In this document: piece after piece, positions 10,534 to 20,346 of the stretch | Layout of the letters: the number at the start of each line of letters is the position of its first letter | Numbering within the stretch: position 1 is the stretch's first letter | Assembly: GCA_018058545.1 (NCBI GenBank) | Contig: JAGOZU010000005.1 | Span: 1 to 64,000 of the forward strand | From: Promineifilum sp. | Lineage (GTDB): Bacteria > Chloroflexota > Anaerolineae > Promineifilales > Promineifilaceae | DNA length: 64,000 bases | Direction of reading: 5' to 3' | The notes under the pieces: model-generated | What the model saw: only the letters and a program-made list of their open reading frames with translations | Told to the model about the DNA's origin: nothing | Database searches by the model: none | Made by a program: the position numbers and the translations under genes

Positions 10534-11865
10534 ATGACCAATGAACTCATTGTCGTCGGCGGTGGACTGGCCGGATCGGAGGCCGCTTGGCAGGCGGCCG
10601 AAGCGGGTGTCGACGTTATTCTTTACGAGATGCGTCCGCGTGTTCAGACTCCGGCTCACGAAACACCGTGGTTGGCAGAACTGGTTTGCAGCAATTCGCT
10701 TGGCTCTGATTTGCCGCACAAGGCTCCGGGACTGTTGAAGGCTGAGTTGCGTGGACTGGGATCGCTTATTTTGACCTGCGCGGCCGAGACGGCCGTCCCC
10801 GCCGGCTCGTCGCTGGCTGTTGACCGAGAAGCCTTCGCCCGGTTGGTGACCGAACGCATTGCCAGCCATCCACGTATTTCTCTGGTCGAAGAAGAAATGA
10901 TAGCCATACCTCAGACGCCGGTCATCATCGCCAGCGGGCCGCTTACATCATCGGCGTTGGCTGCAGATATCGGCCGTCTGACCGGCGAGGATCATCTCTA
11001 TTTTTATGACGCTGTCTCGCCGATCGTGCAGGCTGAAACCATTGATATGTCCATCGCCTTCCGGCAGTCCCGCTATGATCGAGGGGAACAGGAAGAAGGT
11101 GACTACATCAATTGCCCCATGACCCGGGAGGAGTACGAGACCTTCGTGGATGCCCTCATGGCGGCCGAGACTATCACTTTGAAGCAATTTGAGCGCGAAG
11201 ATCCTCATTTCTTCGAGGGCTGCATGCCTGTCGAGGCGTTGGCTGCGCGCGGTCATGATGCCCTGGCGTTCGGTCCCATGCGCCCCGTTGGCCTCATCGA
11301 TCCGCGCACCGGCCGACGGCCGTATGCGGTGGTTCAATTACGACAGGACAATCTCGTTGGTACGCTCTATAACATGGTCGGCTTCCAGACCAATCTGCGC
11401 TGGCCCGAACAGAAGCGCGTGCTCCGGCTTATCCCCGGCCTGGCCGGCGCTGAATTTGCCCGCTACGGGATGATGCACCGCAATACCTACATCAACTCCC
11501 CCGCCATGCTCCAGCCGACGATGCAATACCGCAATCGTGCCGATCTGTTTTTTGCCGGGCAGATCGTTGGGGTGGAGGGGTATGTCGGCAATGCGGGAAC
11601 GGGTCTGTTGGCCGGAATCAACGCCGCTCGTTTCCTGCATGGCCGCCATCCGGTTATCATGCCGCCAACAACGATGCTGGGTGCGCTGAGCCACTACGTC
11701 ACCCATGCGGCGGCGAAGGACTTCCAGCCCATGAAGGCCAACTTCGGGATTCTGCCGCCGTTACCGCCTCGACCGGGTAAGGAAGACCGTGGACGTTATT
11801 ATTCGGAGCGCGCCTTGACCGCATTGCGTCGCTTTGCGCGTGAGCATGGCCTGGGATACGATTAG
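10534..11865 (+). CDS. trmFO: TrmFO, folate/FAD-dependent tRNA m5U54 methyltransferase
   Basis: This enzyme methylates U54 in the T-loop of tRNA with methylenetetrahydrofolate and FAD, the route used by many Gram-positive and deep-branching bacteria in place of TrmA. The N-terminal [15 protein letters not shown] is the FAD dinucleotide-binding motif, and [47 protein letters not shown] and [19 protein letters not shown] are TrmFO signatures. At 443 residues it has the usual length. The start has no Shine-Dalgarno sequence but lies 6 nt after a -10 box. It follows the YprB-like gene by 25 bp. Confidence 0.96.
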   Translation: MTNELIVVGGGLAGSEAAWQAAEAGVDVILYEMRPRVQTPAHETPWLAELVCSNSLGSDLPHKAPGLLKAELRGLGSLILTCAAETAVPAGSSLAVDREAFARLVTERIASHPRISLVEEEMIAIPQTPVIIASGPLTSSALAADIGRLTGEDHLYFYDAVSPIVQAETIDMSIAFRQSRYDRGEQEEGDYINCPMTREEYETFVDALMAAETITLKQFEREDPHFFEGCMPVEALAARGHDALAFGPMRPVGLIDPRTGRRPYAVVQLRQDNLVGTLYNMVGFQTNLRWPEQKRVLRLIPGLAGAEFARYGMMHRNTYINSPAMLQPTMQYRNRADLFFAGQIVGVEGYVGNAGTGLLAGINAARFLHGRHPVIMPPTTMLGALSHYVTHAAAKDFQPMKANFGILPPLPPRPGKEDRGRYYSERALTALRRFAREHGLGYD

Positions 11866-11952
11866 CAAGCTGCCGTCGCCGCCCAATACACCTGAAGTTG
11901 ACCATAATACCTGTTGCCGACCCGTCTGCGAGCGGGCATTATTGAGGAGAGT

Positions 11953-13566
11953 ATGGAAATCCCAGTTGAGGCTACTGTCACGTCGGCTGTCGTCTACCCG
12001 GATCGAGCCAAGGTAACCAGCAACGGCCGTTGCGAAATGACGGAGGGTATGCACCAAATCATCATCGGAGAGTTGCCCTTGGCGATTGATCCGGAATCCG
12101 TCCGCGCCACCGGACGGGGCACGGCTCGGGTGCGTTTGCGCAGCGTGGATGTGCATCGTCGCCACTACGTGCAAGCGCCATCGGAGGCGGTGGTCGCCCT
12201 GGAGAAGGAGATCGAGCGGGTCTCGGCTGAATTAGGGGCGCTCGACGATCGCGCGGCCGTTAAACAGGCATCGATTGATCACCTGGACGGCATGCGCAAG
12301 GCCACCGATAACTATGCTTGGGGGTTGGCGCGTGGCCGAACTACTGTTGAGAACCAGACCGTGCTCATGCGTTTTTTCGAAGAGGAAGATGCCCGACTAC
12401 GCGCCGATCGACGGGAGTTGGGTGAAGAGCAACGTACTCGTCAGGATGAGTTAACCAAGCTTAAGGCCGAGCTGGATCAGCTTCATTCGGCGCGTCCGCG
12501 ACAACGCTACGAGGCTCGGCTGGAAGTTGAAGCGCTCTCGTCGGGTGATTTTGAGGTTGAACTAAGCTACGTTGTCCATTCCGCAGGCTGGCGACCGTTG
12601 TACGACATGCGCCTGCATGAGTCAGGTGGCCAGACTGTAGTCGCCGTCACCAGTCTGGCCGAGATCACCCAGAATACGGGGCAAGATTGGAAAGGCGTAC
12701 AGCTATCGGTATCCACGGCCCGCCCGGCGCTTAACCAGCGTGTACCGGAGATCAAACCATGGTACATCAATGAGTACCAGCCGCCTCAGCCACGGATGGC
12801 CAGATCGCACCCGATGGCCAAGAGCGCGCGACTGGATATGATGGAATCGGCTGCGGCCGATGAAACCATGGCCATGCCGGCTATGATGGCCGCGGCCGCG
12901 CCTGTGCCGATGGAGGCCGAGATCGAGGTGGCTGCCACGCAAGAGAGCGGAACGGCCGTCACGTTCACCATTTCCGGCAGCGTTGATATCCCCGGTGACG
13001 GCACGCCCAAGAAATTGACTGTTGGACAGGCCGAATTGCCGCCGGAACTCGATTTCCTGGCTGTACCGCGCCATACCGAGGCGGTCTATCGTCGTGCCAC
13101 GCTGACGAATATCCTTGGCGCACCTATGCTGCCTGGACCAGTTAATCTCTATGTCGGCGAAGAATATATCGGTCGGAATCATCTCGACTATATCCCTGCC
13201 GGTGGAGAGGCGAAACTCATCCTGGGCACGGAAGAACGGATCACTGTCAAACGGGAGCTGGTTCGCCGGGATGTGGACAAGCGTCTGTTGCGCGACCAGC
13301 GCCAGCTCGTGTACGGGTACGAGATCAAGCTGGAGAACTTGCTGGCGACGTCGGTTCGCATCATCGTTGAGGATCAATATCCCGTCTCGCGCCACGACCA
13401 GATCAAGGTTCGGCTCGATCTCACCAGCCCGGAGCCGATGGATCGTTCGGAGCTGCATATTCTGAAGTGGCAGCTTGACCTGGCCCCGGCCGAGAAGAAA
13501 AGCATTCGTTACGAATATCAGGTCGAACATCCCCGCGCGATGAATGTCGCCGGGCTGGTTGATTGA
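11953..13566 (+). CDS. DUF4139/mucoidy-inhibitor-like protein
   Basis: This 537-residue protein fits the MuiA/DUF4139 family: an N-terminal beta-rich part beginning TVTSAVVYPDRAKVTSNGRC, a coiled coil (about 75-170), then the DUF4139 region starting near ELSYVVHSAGWRPLYDMRL and ending with LKWQLDLAPAEKKSIRYEYQVEHP. The biochemical role of the family is unknown. An insert rich in Met, Ala and acidic residues (about 280-340, with MAMPAMMAAAAPVPMEAE) interrupts the domain and is probably disordered. No signal peptide is seen. I chose ATG 11953 because TTGAGGAG precedes it; a longer frame begins at 11914. It is 23 bp upstream of hflX and likely co-transcribed with it. Confidence 0.8.
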   Translation: MEIPVEATVTSAVVYPDRAKVTSNGRCEMTEGMHQIIIGELPLAIDPESVRATGRGTARVRLRSVDVHRRHYVQAPSEAVVALEKEIERVSAELGALDDRAAVKQASIDHLDGMRKATDNYAWGLARGRTTVENQTVLMRFFEEEDARLRADRRELGEEQRTRQDELTKLKAELDQLHSARPRQRYEARLEVEALSSGDFEVELSYVVHSAGWRPLYDMRLHESGGQTVVAVTSLAEITQNTGQDWKGVQLSVSTARPALNQRVPEIKPWYINEYQPPQPRMARSHPMAKSARLDMMESAAADETMAMPAMMAAAAPVPMEAEIEVAATQESGTAVTFTISGSVDIPGDGTPKKLTVGQAELPPELDFLAVPRHTEAVYRRATLTNILGAPMLPGPVNLYVGEEYIGRNHLDYIPAGGEAKLILGTEERITVKRELVRRDVDKRLLRDQRQLVYGYEIKLENLLATSVRIIVEDQYPVSRHDQIKVRLDLTSPEPMDRSELHILKWQLDLAPAEKKSIRYEYQVEHPRAMNVAGLVD

Positions 13567-13589
13567 GCGGATAGCCGCTAACTGCAGAA

Positions 13590-14933
13590 TTGGAGAAAAA
13601 GCCTACGACAGCAAAAGAGTATTTTACTTCCTCACCTCAGGAACGGGCGTTCCTGGTTGGCACGGAATTACGGGATAGCCATCCATTATTACCTGTGGAA
13701 GACAGCCTGGAGGAGTTGGCGCGACTGGCGGACACGGCCGGGATCGATGTCGTCGGTCAGGCGATCCAGCGTTTCAACAAGCCCAACAGCGCGACCTATA
13801 TCGGTCCGGGTAAGGTCGAAGAGGTCAAAATCCTTGTTGAGGAGTTTGAAGCGGGCGTCATCATCTTCGACGATGAACTGTCGCCACGACACCAGCGGGA
13901 GTTGGAGGCGGCTTTTGGCGAGAATGTGAAGGTTCTCGATCGCACCGCGCTCATTCTCGACATCTTCGCCCAGCATGCCCAGACGCGCGAAGGCAAGCTG
14001 CAGGTGGAATTGGCCCAGCTGGAGTACCGGCTACCTCGCCTCACCCGAATGTGGACGCATCTTGCGCGACAGGCCGGTGGGCGTGCGGGTGGTGCGACAG
14101 GTGGCGTGGGCTTGCGCGGTCCCGGTGAGACCCAATTGGAGGTCGACCGCCGGGAGATCAACCGTCGTATCTCGCAGATTAAGGTGGAGCTAGAGAGCGT
14201 CCGCGCCCATCGTGAGCGACATCGCTCGAAGCGCCAGCAAACAGAGTTGAAGGTTGTGGCTATCGTCGGTTACACTAACGCCGGCAAGTCCACACTCCTG
14301 AATACGCTCAGCGGTATCGACCCCGACTCCCCCTCGGCCGTGCTGGCTGCCGACCAACTATTCGCCACACTCGACCCGACGACACGACGGATCGTCATGC
14401 CCGGCGGCCGCGAGGTCCTTTTCACCGACACGGTGGGCTTCATCCAGAAGCTGCCGGCGCAGATCGTCGCTGCCTTTCGTGCCACGTTGGAGGAGATCGC
14501 CGATGCCGACATGTTGCTCCATGTCGTTGATATGACCCATCCCAATGCCCTGGAGCAGATCGAGGCTGTAGAGGATACGTTGGCTGAACTGGAAGCCGAT
14601 CATCTGCCGATGGTCGTCGCCCTGAACAAGGTCGATATGCTGACTGACCCGGAGGCTATCCGGCAACAACTCGATCTGGATGTTCCGTCGGCGCTCGTTT
14701 CAGCCAAATCGGGCCGTGGAATCGACGAATTGCTCATTCTGATCGAGGCGACGATGGTTGGCCTGCTGGAACCAATCGAGATCCATCTTCCTTATCAGCG
14801 GGGTGACCTTCTCTCGTTGCTCCACGAGCGCGGCCAGGTTGATCAGGAGAAACATACGGAATCAGGCATCCATGTCTTCGGTCGCGTTCCGGCCCGCATG
14901 GTTCCTATATTTGAACCCTACAGGGCTACATGA
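13590..14933 (+). CDS. hflX: GTPase HflX, ribosome-associated
   Basis: HflX is a GTPase that binds the 50S subunit and splits stalled ribosomes. The N-terminal HflX domain includes QRFNKPNSATYIGPGKVEEV and a coiled coil, the Gly-rich linker GGRAGGATGGVGLRGPGETQ is typical, and the G domain shows G1 GYTNAGKST, G3 DTVGF, G4 NKVD and G5 SAKSG. The length of 447 residues is normal. The start must be TTG 13590, because an in-frame stop lies just upstream at 13572-13574 and no ATG or GTG begins the conserved region. The stop overlaps the start of the M20 peptidase gene (ATGA), so the two are translationally coupled. Confidence 0.95.
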   Translation: MEKKPTTAKEYFTSSPQERAFLVGTELRDSHPLLPVEDSLEELARLADTAGIDVVGQAIQRFNKPNSATYIGPGKVEEVKILVEEFEAGVIIFDDELSPRHQRELEAAFGENVKVLDRTALILDIFAQHAQTREGKLQVELAQLEYRLPRLTRMWTHLARQAGGRAGGATGGVGLRGPGETQLEVDRREINRRISQIKVELESVRAHRERHRSKRQQTELKVVAIVGYTNAGKSTLLNTLSGIDPDSPSAVLAADQLFATLDPTTRRIVMPGGREVLFTDTVGFIQKLPAQIVAAFRATLEEIADADMLLHVVDMTHPNALEQIEAVEDTLAELEADHLPMVVALNKVDMLTDPEAIRQQLDLDVPSALVSAKSGRGIDELLILIEATMVGLLEPIEIHLPYQRGDLLSLLHERGQVDQEKHTESGIHVFGRVPARMVPIFEPYRAT

Positions 14934-16102
14934 ACGATATTTCCGCCATTTCACGCCGACCGAAGGTCCGCGCAGCACTGGAAGGATTCCGTGACGGTCT
15001 GGATTCCGCGGTCGATCAGATCATCGCCATCCAGCAGATACCGTCACCTACCTTTGCCGAGGAAATGCGTGCCCGCTACATCGAAGGCCGGTTTCGGGCC
15101 ATTGGTTTGAAGGATGTGGCCCGCGACGAGGCAGGTAACGTCTATGGCCGACTGCCCGGACGAGACGCCGACCGGGAGCCGCTGGTTCTTTCCGCCCACT
15201 TGGACACGGTTTTCGCGGCCGGAACCGATCTGACCGTTAGGCGTGAGGGGCAGTTCGTTCACGGGCCGGGAATTGGCGACAATTCTACCGGGGTGGCCGG
15301 GCTTTTGCTGGTCGCGCAGGCAATCATTGAACATCGGTTGCCACATGCGGCCGATATCCATTTTGTCGCCAATGGTGGCGAGGAAGGGCTTGGCGACCTC
15401 TATGGTATGCGAGCCGTTGTCGAACGCTTCGGCGGCCGGGCGACCTATGTTGTCGTCGAGGGCGGGCTATTCGGTCGGCTGGTCCATCAGGCCGTCGGCT
15501 CGAGTCGCTATCGCGTCGAGATTATCGCGCCGGGAGGCCACTCCTGGGGTGGATTCGGCACACCCAGCGCCATCCACGTTATGGGCCGCCTCATCGCAGC
15601 CATTGACGATTTGACCGTGCCGGAAGCCCCGCGAACGACCTATAATGTCGGGGTTGTTGAAGGCGGTATCTCGATCAACTCCATCGCCAACTCGGCCCGG
15701 CTGTGGCTTGATCTCCGGTCGGAGGGGGCTGATGAATTGTCACGTCTGGTCGGTCAGGTGCACGAGATAGTTGAGCGGATGAATCAAAAATATAGGGACG
15801 ACGGCGATGCTGTGCAGATTGAGATGATCCAGGTTGGCGATCGACCGGCGGGCAGCATTGAGCGACAATCGCCGGTTGTGGCTTATGCGGAGGCCGCTCT
15901 GGAGTTGGTTGCCGCCGAGGAGATCCGCTATCTTGCCAGCAGCACCGACGCCAATATTCCACTGAGCCTGGGGTATCAGGCTGTATGTTTGGGGTTGACC
16001 CATTCCGGAAACGCCCACCGACCCGATGAATTTATCGATGTTACCAATCTTCCTGCCGGATTGAGCCAATTGCTGCTGGTGACGCTGGCTGTGGCCGGCT
16101 GA
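14930..16102 (+). CDS. M20-family metallopeptidase
   Basis: This is a 390-residue zinc peptidase/deacylase of the M20/M25/M40 clan (similar to peptidase T, ArgE and carboxypeptidase G2). Metal ligands can be read from AHLDTVF (His90, Asp92) and GIGDNSTG (Asp117), and the catalytic and ligand Glu residues from NGGEEGLGD (Glu151-152). The Gly-rich GGHSWGGFG marks the lid/dimerisation domain. There is no signal peptide, so it acts in the cytosol, perhaps on di- or tripeptides or acylated amino acids; the substrate cannot be told. It starts inside the hflX stop codon and ends 45 bp before the acyl-CoA dehydrogenase. Confidence 0.88.
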   Translation: MNDISAISRRPKVRAALEGFRDGLDSAVDQIIAIQQIPSPTFAEEMRARYIEGRFRAIGLKDVARDEAGNVYGRLPGRDADREPLVLSAHLDTVFAAGTDLTVRREGQFVHGPGIGDNSTGVAGLLLVAQAIIEHRLPHAADIHFVANGGEEGLGDLYGMRAVVERFGGRATYVVVEGGLFGRLVHQAVGSSRYRVEIIAPGGHSWGGFGTPSAIHVMGRLIAAIDDLTVPEAPRTTYNVGVVEGGISINSIANSARLWLDLRSEGADELSRLVGQVHEIVERMNQKYRDDGDAVQIEMIQVGDRPAGSIERQSPVVAYAEAALELVAAEEIRYLASSTDANIPLSLGYQAVCLGLTHSGNAHRPDEFIDVTNLPAGLSQLLLVTLAVAG

Positions 16103-16147
16103 ACGTAATAAAGCTCTCTGAAGCACTATAAAAGAGGGATTAGACAC

Positions 16148-17290
16148 ATGGAATTTGAACTGAATGAAGAACAACGCGCGCTGCGCGACGTTGTCCATGA
16201 TTTCGTAGCTGCCGAAGTGCGCTCGCGAGCGCGGCATACGGACGAGGCGAGTGAATTCAACTGGGCGGCTACCCGCAAGATGGGGCCGCTCGGTTTGTTA
16301 GGGCTGGAAGTGCCCGAGAAGTATGGCGGCGCGGCGCTCGACGCCATTAGCGTGGCCATCGTTATCGAGGAGCTTGGCTGGGGTTGCGGCTCCACGGCTC
16401 TGGCCATCGCCGCCCATAACGGCCTCGGCCTCGGCCCTATTGTTGCCTATGGCAGTGAAGAGCAAAAACAGCGCTGGTTGCCCCATCTGACTAGCGGGCA
16501 GGGCAAGCTGGCTTGCCTCAGCCTGACCGAGCCGGGCGCGGGTTCTGATCTTAAGGGTGGCGTCCGCACCCGTGCTGTTAAAGATGGGAATTCCTGGGTC
16601 ATCGACGGCGCTAAGATGTGGATGACCAATGCCTCGATATCTGATCTGATGGTCGTTCTGTGCCGCACGGGCGACAACGGCAGCAACGTGTTGAGCCACA
16701 TCCTCGTCCCCACCGATACCCCCGGCGTCATCATCGGCCCGCCGGAAAAAAAGATGGGGCTTCACGGATCGCCCACTCATGCCGTCACATTCGACCGGGT
16801 ACGCGTTCCCGCTGAGAACCTACTGGGTATCGAGGGACGTGGGTTGCAGCAGACGATGACGACGTTGGACAGCGGTCGCGTCGGCATCGGTGCGCTGGCC
16901 CTAGGTCTGGCCCGGGCGGCCTATGAGGAAGCCATCAAGTACGCCCAGACACGGGAAGCTTTCGGACAGCCCATCGCCAACTTCCAGGCCATCCAATGGA
17001 TGCTGGCCGATGCTGCCACGGAGATCGAGGCGGCCCGACTGATGGTCCATAAGGCAGCCTGGCTCAAAGGTCTGGGACGGCCGTACGGCCAAATGGCCTC
17101 GATGGCCAAGCTGTTTGCCACCGAGGTTAGCGAGCGAGTCTGCCGCAACGCCATCCAGATTCACGGCGGTTATGGCTACAGTTCCGAGTTCGAAGTCGAA
17201 CGTATGTACCGTGACACTCGCCTGATGACCATCGGCGAGGGAACGAGCGAGATTCAGCGAATGGTCATCGCCCGGCATATTCTGGCTTAG
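16148..17290 (+). CDS. Acyl-CoA dehydrogenase
   Basis: This FAD enzyme oxidises acyl-CoA to enoyl-CoA and passes electrons to electron-transfer flavoprotein. At 380 residues it has the standard three-domain layout. Signatures are CLSLTEPGAGSDLKG with WVIDGAKMWMTN (FAD/substrate loop), REAFGQPIANFQAIQ, QIHGGYGYSSEFEVERMYRD and the C-terminal GEGTSEIQRMVIARHIL, whose first Glu is the catalytic base of short- and medium-chain members. AAGAGGGA precedes the ATG. Chain-length specificity is not clear, but a short- or branched-chain substrate is likely from the position of the Glu. Only 13 bp separate its stop from a convergent gene. Confidence 0.93.
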   Translation: MEFELNEEQRALRDVVHDFVAAEVRSRARHTDEASEFNWAATRKMGPLGLLGLEVPEKYGGAALDAISVAIVIEELGWGCGSTALAIAAHNGLGLGPIVAYGSEEQKQRWLPHLTSGQGKLACLSLTEPGAGSDLKGGVRTRAVKDGNSWVIDGAKMWMTNASISDLMVVLCRTGDNGSNVLSHILVPTDTPGVIIGPPEKKMGLHGSPTHAVTFDRVRVPAENLLGIEGRGLQQTMTTLDSGRVGIGALALGLARAAYEEAIKYAQTREAFGQPIANFQAIQWMLADAATEIEAARLMVHKAAWLKGLGRPYGQMASMAKLFATEVSERVCRNAIQIHGGYGYSSEFEVERMYRDTRLMTIGEGTSEIQRMVIARHILA

Positions 17291-17303
17291 AGGACGGATC
17301 CCT

Positions 17304-18779
17304 CTAGGGCATTGAACGAGGCCGTGGGAAGGGTGTGGCCCAATCTTCCCTGTTCAACTCCAGCAGTGTCGGCGGATTGGGGGAGAACAGGAAGGGATCG
17401 ATCCGGCCGATGCCAGGATCGATGATGTAATAGTGACTGGCGGCGAAATTGGTCAACGGTTCAATGAGTCGTTGGGTCTGGTCGTCTATGTCGCAACACC
17501 ACGGGCCTCCCAGATACCAAATAGCCGCTCCCAGGACTTCGGGGTAAGCAGCATAGAGCCATGACGCCCAGGCGATATCCTCAAGCGCTTCTTCAGGTTC
17601 GGGGACCGCGCCGTACTCCCAGCCCCATTCGGTGATTAGAACGGTTGGTCGCGGTATGCCATGCCGGTCGGCCGTGTCGAACAAGGCCTGAAGGCGGCCG
17701 ACCAGATAGGGATAGGGGATATGTGGCGGATCGGGCGTGGGAAACACGCAAGGCGGCGCGATGCAGTCGATGGTCAGGCTGTACTCATGCAGAGCCACGG
17801 CGACCTGATCCCTGTGCTCTCCGGCATAGCGCAGAAATTCGAGCATGGCCGGATCTTCCCAGTCGTTGGGGTTGACCAGTGTGGTTGACGCAGTCGGCCA
17901 ATCGCCTACCTCCGGCACCCCCGTGGAAAATGCTAACGCGGCATACTTGTAACCCTCGGCCACGGCCAGCTTGGCTGTGGCCAAAGAGAAGCGTCCCAGT
18001 CGCTCGATCTGCAGGTTGCCGTCGAATCCGTCGCGCCCTGGTTCATTCAATGTCTCGAGCCAGAAATACTTCTTATCCAGTTCCTTGGGAAGCGCATCCC
18101 GATTAGCTTGCCAGCTCAACTCGGCCGCTTCTTCGGGAGTTAGACTCAGATCGTAATAGATGTCCTCAAAGCCCTTATCGGTCGAGCGATAGACGAGAAC
18201 ATGAGGCACGTAGCGTCCTTCGGCCTCGTTTTCCATCATTATCTCCTGCACTTCCCAGATCACCCCGCCGTTGTCGACACTCTTCACGAAGACAGGCACA
18301 CCAGCGTCGTTAAGCCTGCGGACATAATTACCCCAGCCGTTGGCGTTGCCGCTCGGCCCGCGATGAAAGCCGATCTTGACGAAGGCGATGTCCAATCCCT
18401 GAGCCTGAGCCGTGGCTCGGGCCGCCTCGAAATCCACCGGCTGGGCGGCGACGACGATCGTCGGCGCGGGCAAGGGAGGGCCTAATGTGGCGACTGCAAC
18501 GGGCGTCTCTAAGGGTATCGGCATCGTGTCGTGGACACTACCAAATGCTGCAGGGATGTAACCGGCCGGAGTGCCGGCGATCGCTGGGGGGCCCTCGTTA
18601 CCGCCCGCAGCATCGGCCACGAGCGAGGCGACCGTCGGCAACGGCTGGAAGGCGGTCGTCATAGTCGTGAGGGTCGTGCAGCCGGCGATGGCCGACATCA
18701 GGGCAACTGAAAGAAAAACAAGGATAGTAGAAGGTCGCTCGTGGCGATTCAGCAAGGTGAAAAGGTCAGATAATTTCAA
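17304..18779 (-). CDS. Lipoprotein with GH-A-like glycosidase barrel
   Basis: This 491-residue secreted lipoprotein has a signal peptide ending in the lipobox SAIAGC and a Pro/Ala-rich linker (about 50-110). The rest resembles a clan GH-A TIM barrel: LETLNEPGRDG would carry the acid/base Glu after strand 4 and TVLITEWGWEYG the nucleophile Glu after strand 7. I cannot name a GH family, and polysaccharide hydrolysis is inferred from these two motifs only. Translation starts at TTG 18779, supported by GGAGAAG 7 nt upstream. It is a single gene between two convergent/divergent neighbours. Confidence 0.66.
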   Translation of the reverse strand: MKLSDLFTLLNRHERPSTILVFLSVALMSAIAGCTTLTTMTTAFQPLPTVASLVADAAGGNEGPPAIAGTPAGYIPAAFGSVHDTMPIPLETPVAVATLGPPLPAPTIVVAAQPVDFEAARATAQAQGLDIAFVKIGFHRGPSGNANGWGNYVRRLNDAGVPVFVKSVDNGGVIWEVQEIMMENEAEGRYVPHVLVYRSTDKGFEDIYYDLSLTPEEAAELSWQANRDALPKELDKKYFWLETLNEPGRDGFDGNLQIERLGRFSLATAKLAVAEGYKYAALAFSTGVPEVGDWPTASTTLVNPNDWEDPAMLEFLRYAGEHRDQVAVALHEYSLTIDCIAPPCVFPTPDPPHIPYPYLVGRLQALFDTADRHGIPRPTVLITEWGWEYGAVPEPEEALEDIAWASWLYAAYPEVLGAAIWYLGGPWCCDIDDQTQRLIEPLTNFAASHYYIIDPGIGRIDPFLFSPNPPTLLELNREDWATPFPRPRSMP

Positions 18780-18999
18780 TCTACTTCTCCTGAATTGCTC
18801 ATGGGGCAGGTAGATTTTTGGCAGAGCGGTCTATAATCATTGTGTTCACTGCCAACGCCGATGTCGGTCATAGGTTCAAGCTTAACCCTTAAGAACCGCA
18901 TTATCGAGAAGTACTATACCGCAGTTTTTGCATTTTGGGGCAAGGCCAATGTAAAAAATAAGATCGGGCCGCACTTCGCTCATTTCACGATAATTTGGC

Positions 19000-19005
19000 T
19001 ATAAT
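19000..19005 (+). promoter_or_regulatory. -10 box of the ATP-grasp gene (predicted leaderless mRNA)
   Basis: A perfect TATAAT ends 6 nt before the ATG at 19012, so the transcript should start at the initiation codon. The surrounding 18780-19011 gap otherwise holds only the TTG-started lipoprotein gene's upstream region, with a possible TATAGA -10 on the minus strand at 18831-18836. Confidence 0.6.
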
Positions 19006-19011
19006 CGCCTT

Positions 19012-20316
19012 ATGTCTATCGATGATGATACTGTGAAGGACGATACCCGCGGCCGCATTATGCTGCTGACCACTGTGCGTTCCTACCGGCTGGAAGCGTT
19101 TCGGGCCGCGGCCGAACATCTCGGTATTGAGGTCGTTACTGGCGTCGATTTGCCCGATGAACTGGCGGGTCAGTGGCCCGACGCCCTGCCTCTGACATTC
19201 GCCGATGTAGATGAGTCAACCCATCGTATCGTCAATCACGCCGCCGCCCATCCCTTGTCGGCGGTGATGGCCGTCGATGATAGCGGCAGCCTCGTCGCTG
19301 CCTCCGCCTCGGCTGTATTAATGCTACCCCACAACGATCCTGCTGCCGCCGAGGCCGCTCGCGATAAATGGGTGATGCGCAGCCGCTTGCGTGACGGCGG
19401 GGTGGCCGTGCCCTGGTTTCGCCTGTTCTCCACGGCCGACGATCCAGCCGAGGTTGCTGCCCTCGCCCCCTATCCTTGCGTCATCAAGCCGGTCAATCTT
19501 AACGGCAGTCGTGGCGTCATCCGGGCCGATTCCCCGGAAGAACTGATGAGCGCCATCGACCGGCTAAAGCGCCTCATCGGCCGTGAGTCGGCCGAACCGC
19601 GTCCTTACCTGGTGGAGAGTTTCCTGCCCGGTTTCGAGGTTGCGCTGGAAGGTATGCTCGACAATGGCGAACTGACAGTGCTGGCTTTGTTTGATAAACC
19701 TGATCCGCTGGACGGGCCTTTTTTTGAGGAGACGATCTATATCACGCCCTCCCGCCTGCCACCGGCTACGCAGGCTGCTATCGAGACCACTACGGCCGCG
19801 GCCGCCCGCGCTCTGGGCCTGCGGGTCGGACCGATTCACGCTGAAATGCGTGTCAACGACCAGGGCGTGTGGATCCTGGAAGTAGCCGGCCGCTCCATCG
19901 GCGGGCTGTGCTCGCAGGTCTTGCGCTTTGGCGTGAACGACACACTGGAGGAGCTAATCGTGCGGCAGGCGGCGGGGCTGCCTCTGGGCGACACGCAACG
20001 GCGCGACCGCGCGGCTGGCGTGATGATGATCCCTATTCCGCAAGCGGGACTGTTTCGAGGTGTGACAGGTGTCGAGGAGGCGCTGGCTTTGCCGCTTGTC
20101 GACGACATCGAGATCACCGCTCGGCCAAACTACCCGATCGTGCCACTGCCGGAAGGCGACAGCTATCTGGGATTTATATTCGCTCGCGGCGATACGCCGG
20201 AAAGGGTTGAGGCGGCCCTGCGTGAGGCACATGAACGCCTGTCTTTTACCATCGATCCGCTACTGCCCATCCTGCCGATGGGGCTAGCGGTCGAAAGTAT
20301 CAATTTAGTGGAATGA
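19012..20316 (+). CDS. ATP-grasp carboxylate-amine ligase
   Basis: This 434-residue protein has the ATP-grasp layout of PurK, carbamoyl-phosphate synthase and BacD-like L-amino-acid ligases. It shows a pre-grasp N-terminal domain, RDKWVMRSRLRDGGVAVPWF, the ATP-binding CVIKPVNLNGSRGV segment, the LVESFLPGFEVALEG strand and the metal-binding HAEMRVND...WILEVAGRSIGG. Such enzymes join a carboxylate to an amine through an acyl phosphate. The substrate is not evident; there is no peptide-biosynthesis cluster around it. The gene lacks a ribosome-binding site and sits 6 nt after a -10 box. It converges on the 2-oxoglutarate dehydrogenase E2 gene. Confidence 0.82.
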   Translation: MSIDDDTVKDDTRGRIMLLTTVRSYRLEAFRAAAEHLGIEVVTGVDLPDELAGQWPDALPLTFADVDESTHRIVNHAAAHPLSAVMAVDDSGSLVAASASAVLMLPHNDPAAAEAARDKWVMRSRLRDGGVAVPWFRLFSTADDPAEVAALAPYPCVIKPVNLNGSRGVIRADSPEELMSAIDRLKRLIGRESAEPRPYLVESFLPGFEVALEGMLDNGELTVLALFDKPDPLDGPFFEETIYITPSRLPPATQAAIETTTAAAARALGLRVGPIHAEMRVNDQGVWILEVAGRSIGGLCSQVLRFGVNDTLEELIVRQAAGLPLGDTQRRDRAAGVMMIPIPQAGLFRGVTGVEEALALPLVDDIEITARPNYPIVPLPEGDSYLGFIFARGDTPERVEAALREAHERLSFTIDPLLPILPMGLAVESINLVE

Positions 20317-20346
20317 TTGAGCAGGGCGCATTGCTCCACGGACCGG

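Noticed and set aside
18873-18887. GGTTCAAG...AACC resembles a tRNA T-loop
   Set aside because: No acceptor stem, anticodon arm or D-arm can be paired around it on either strand.
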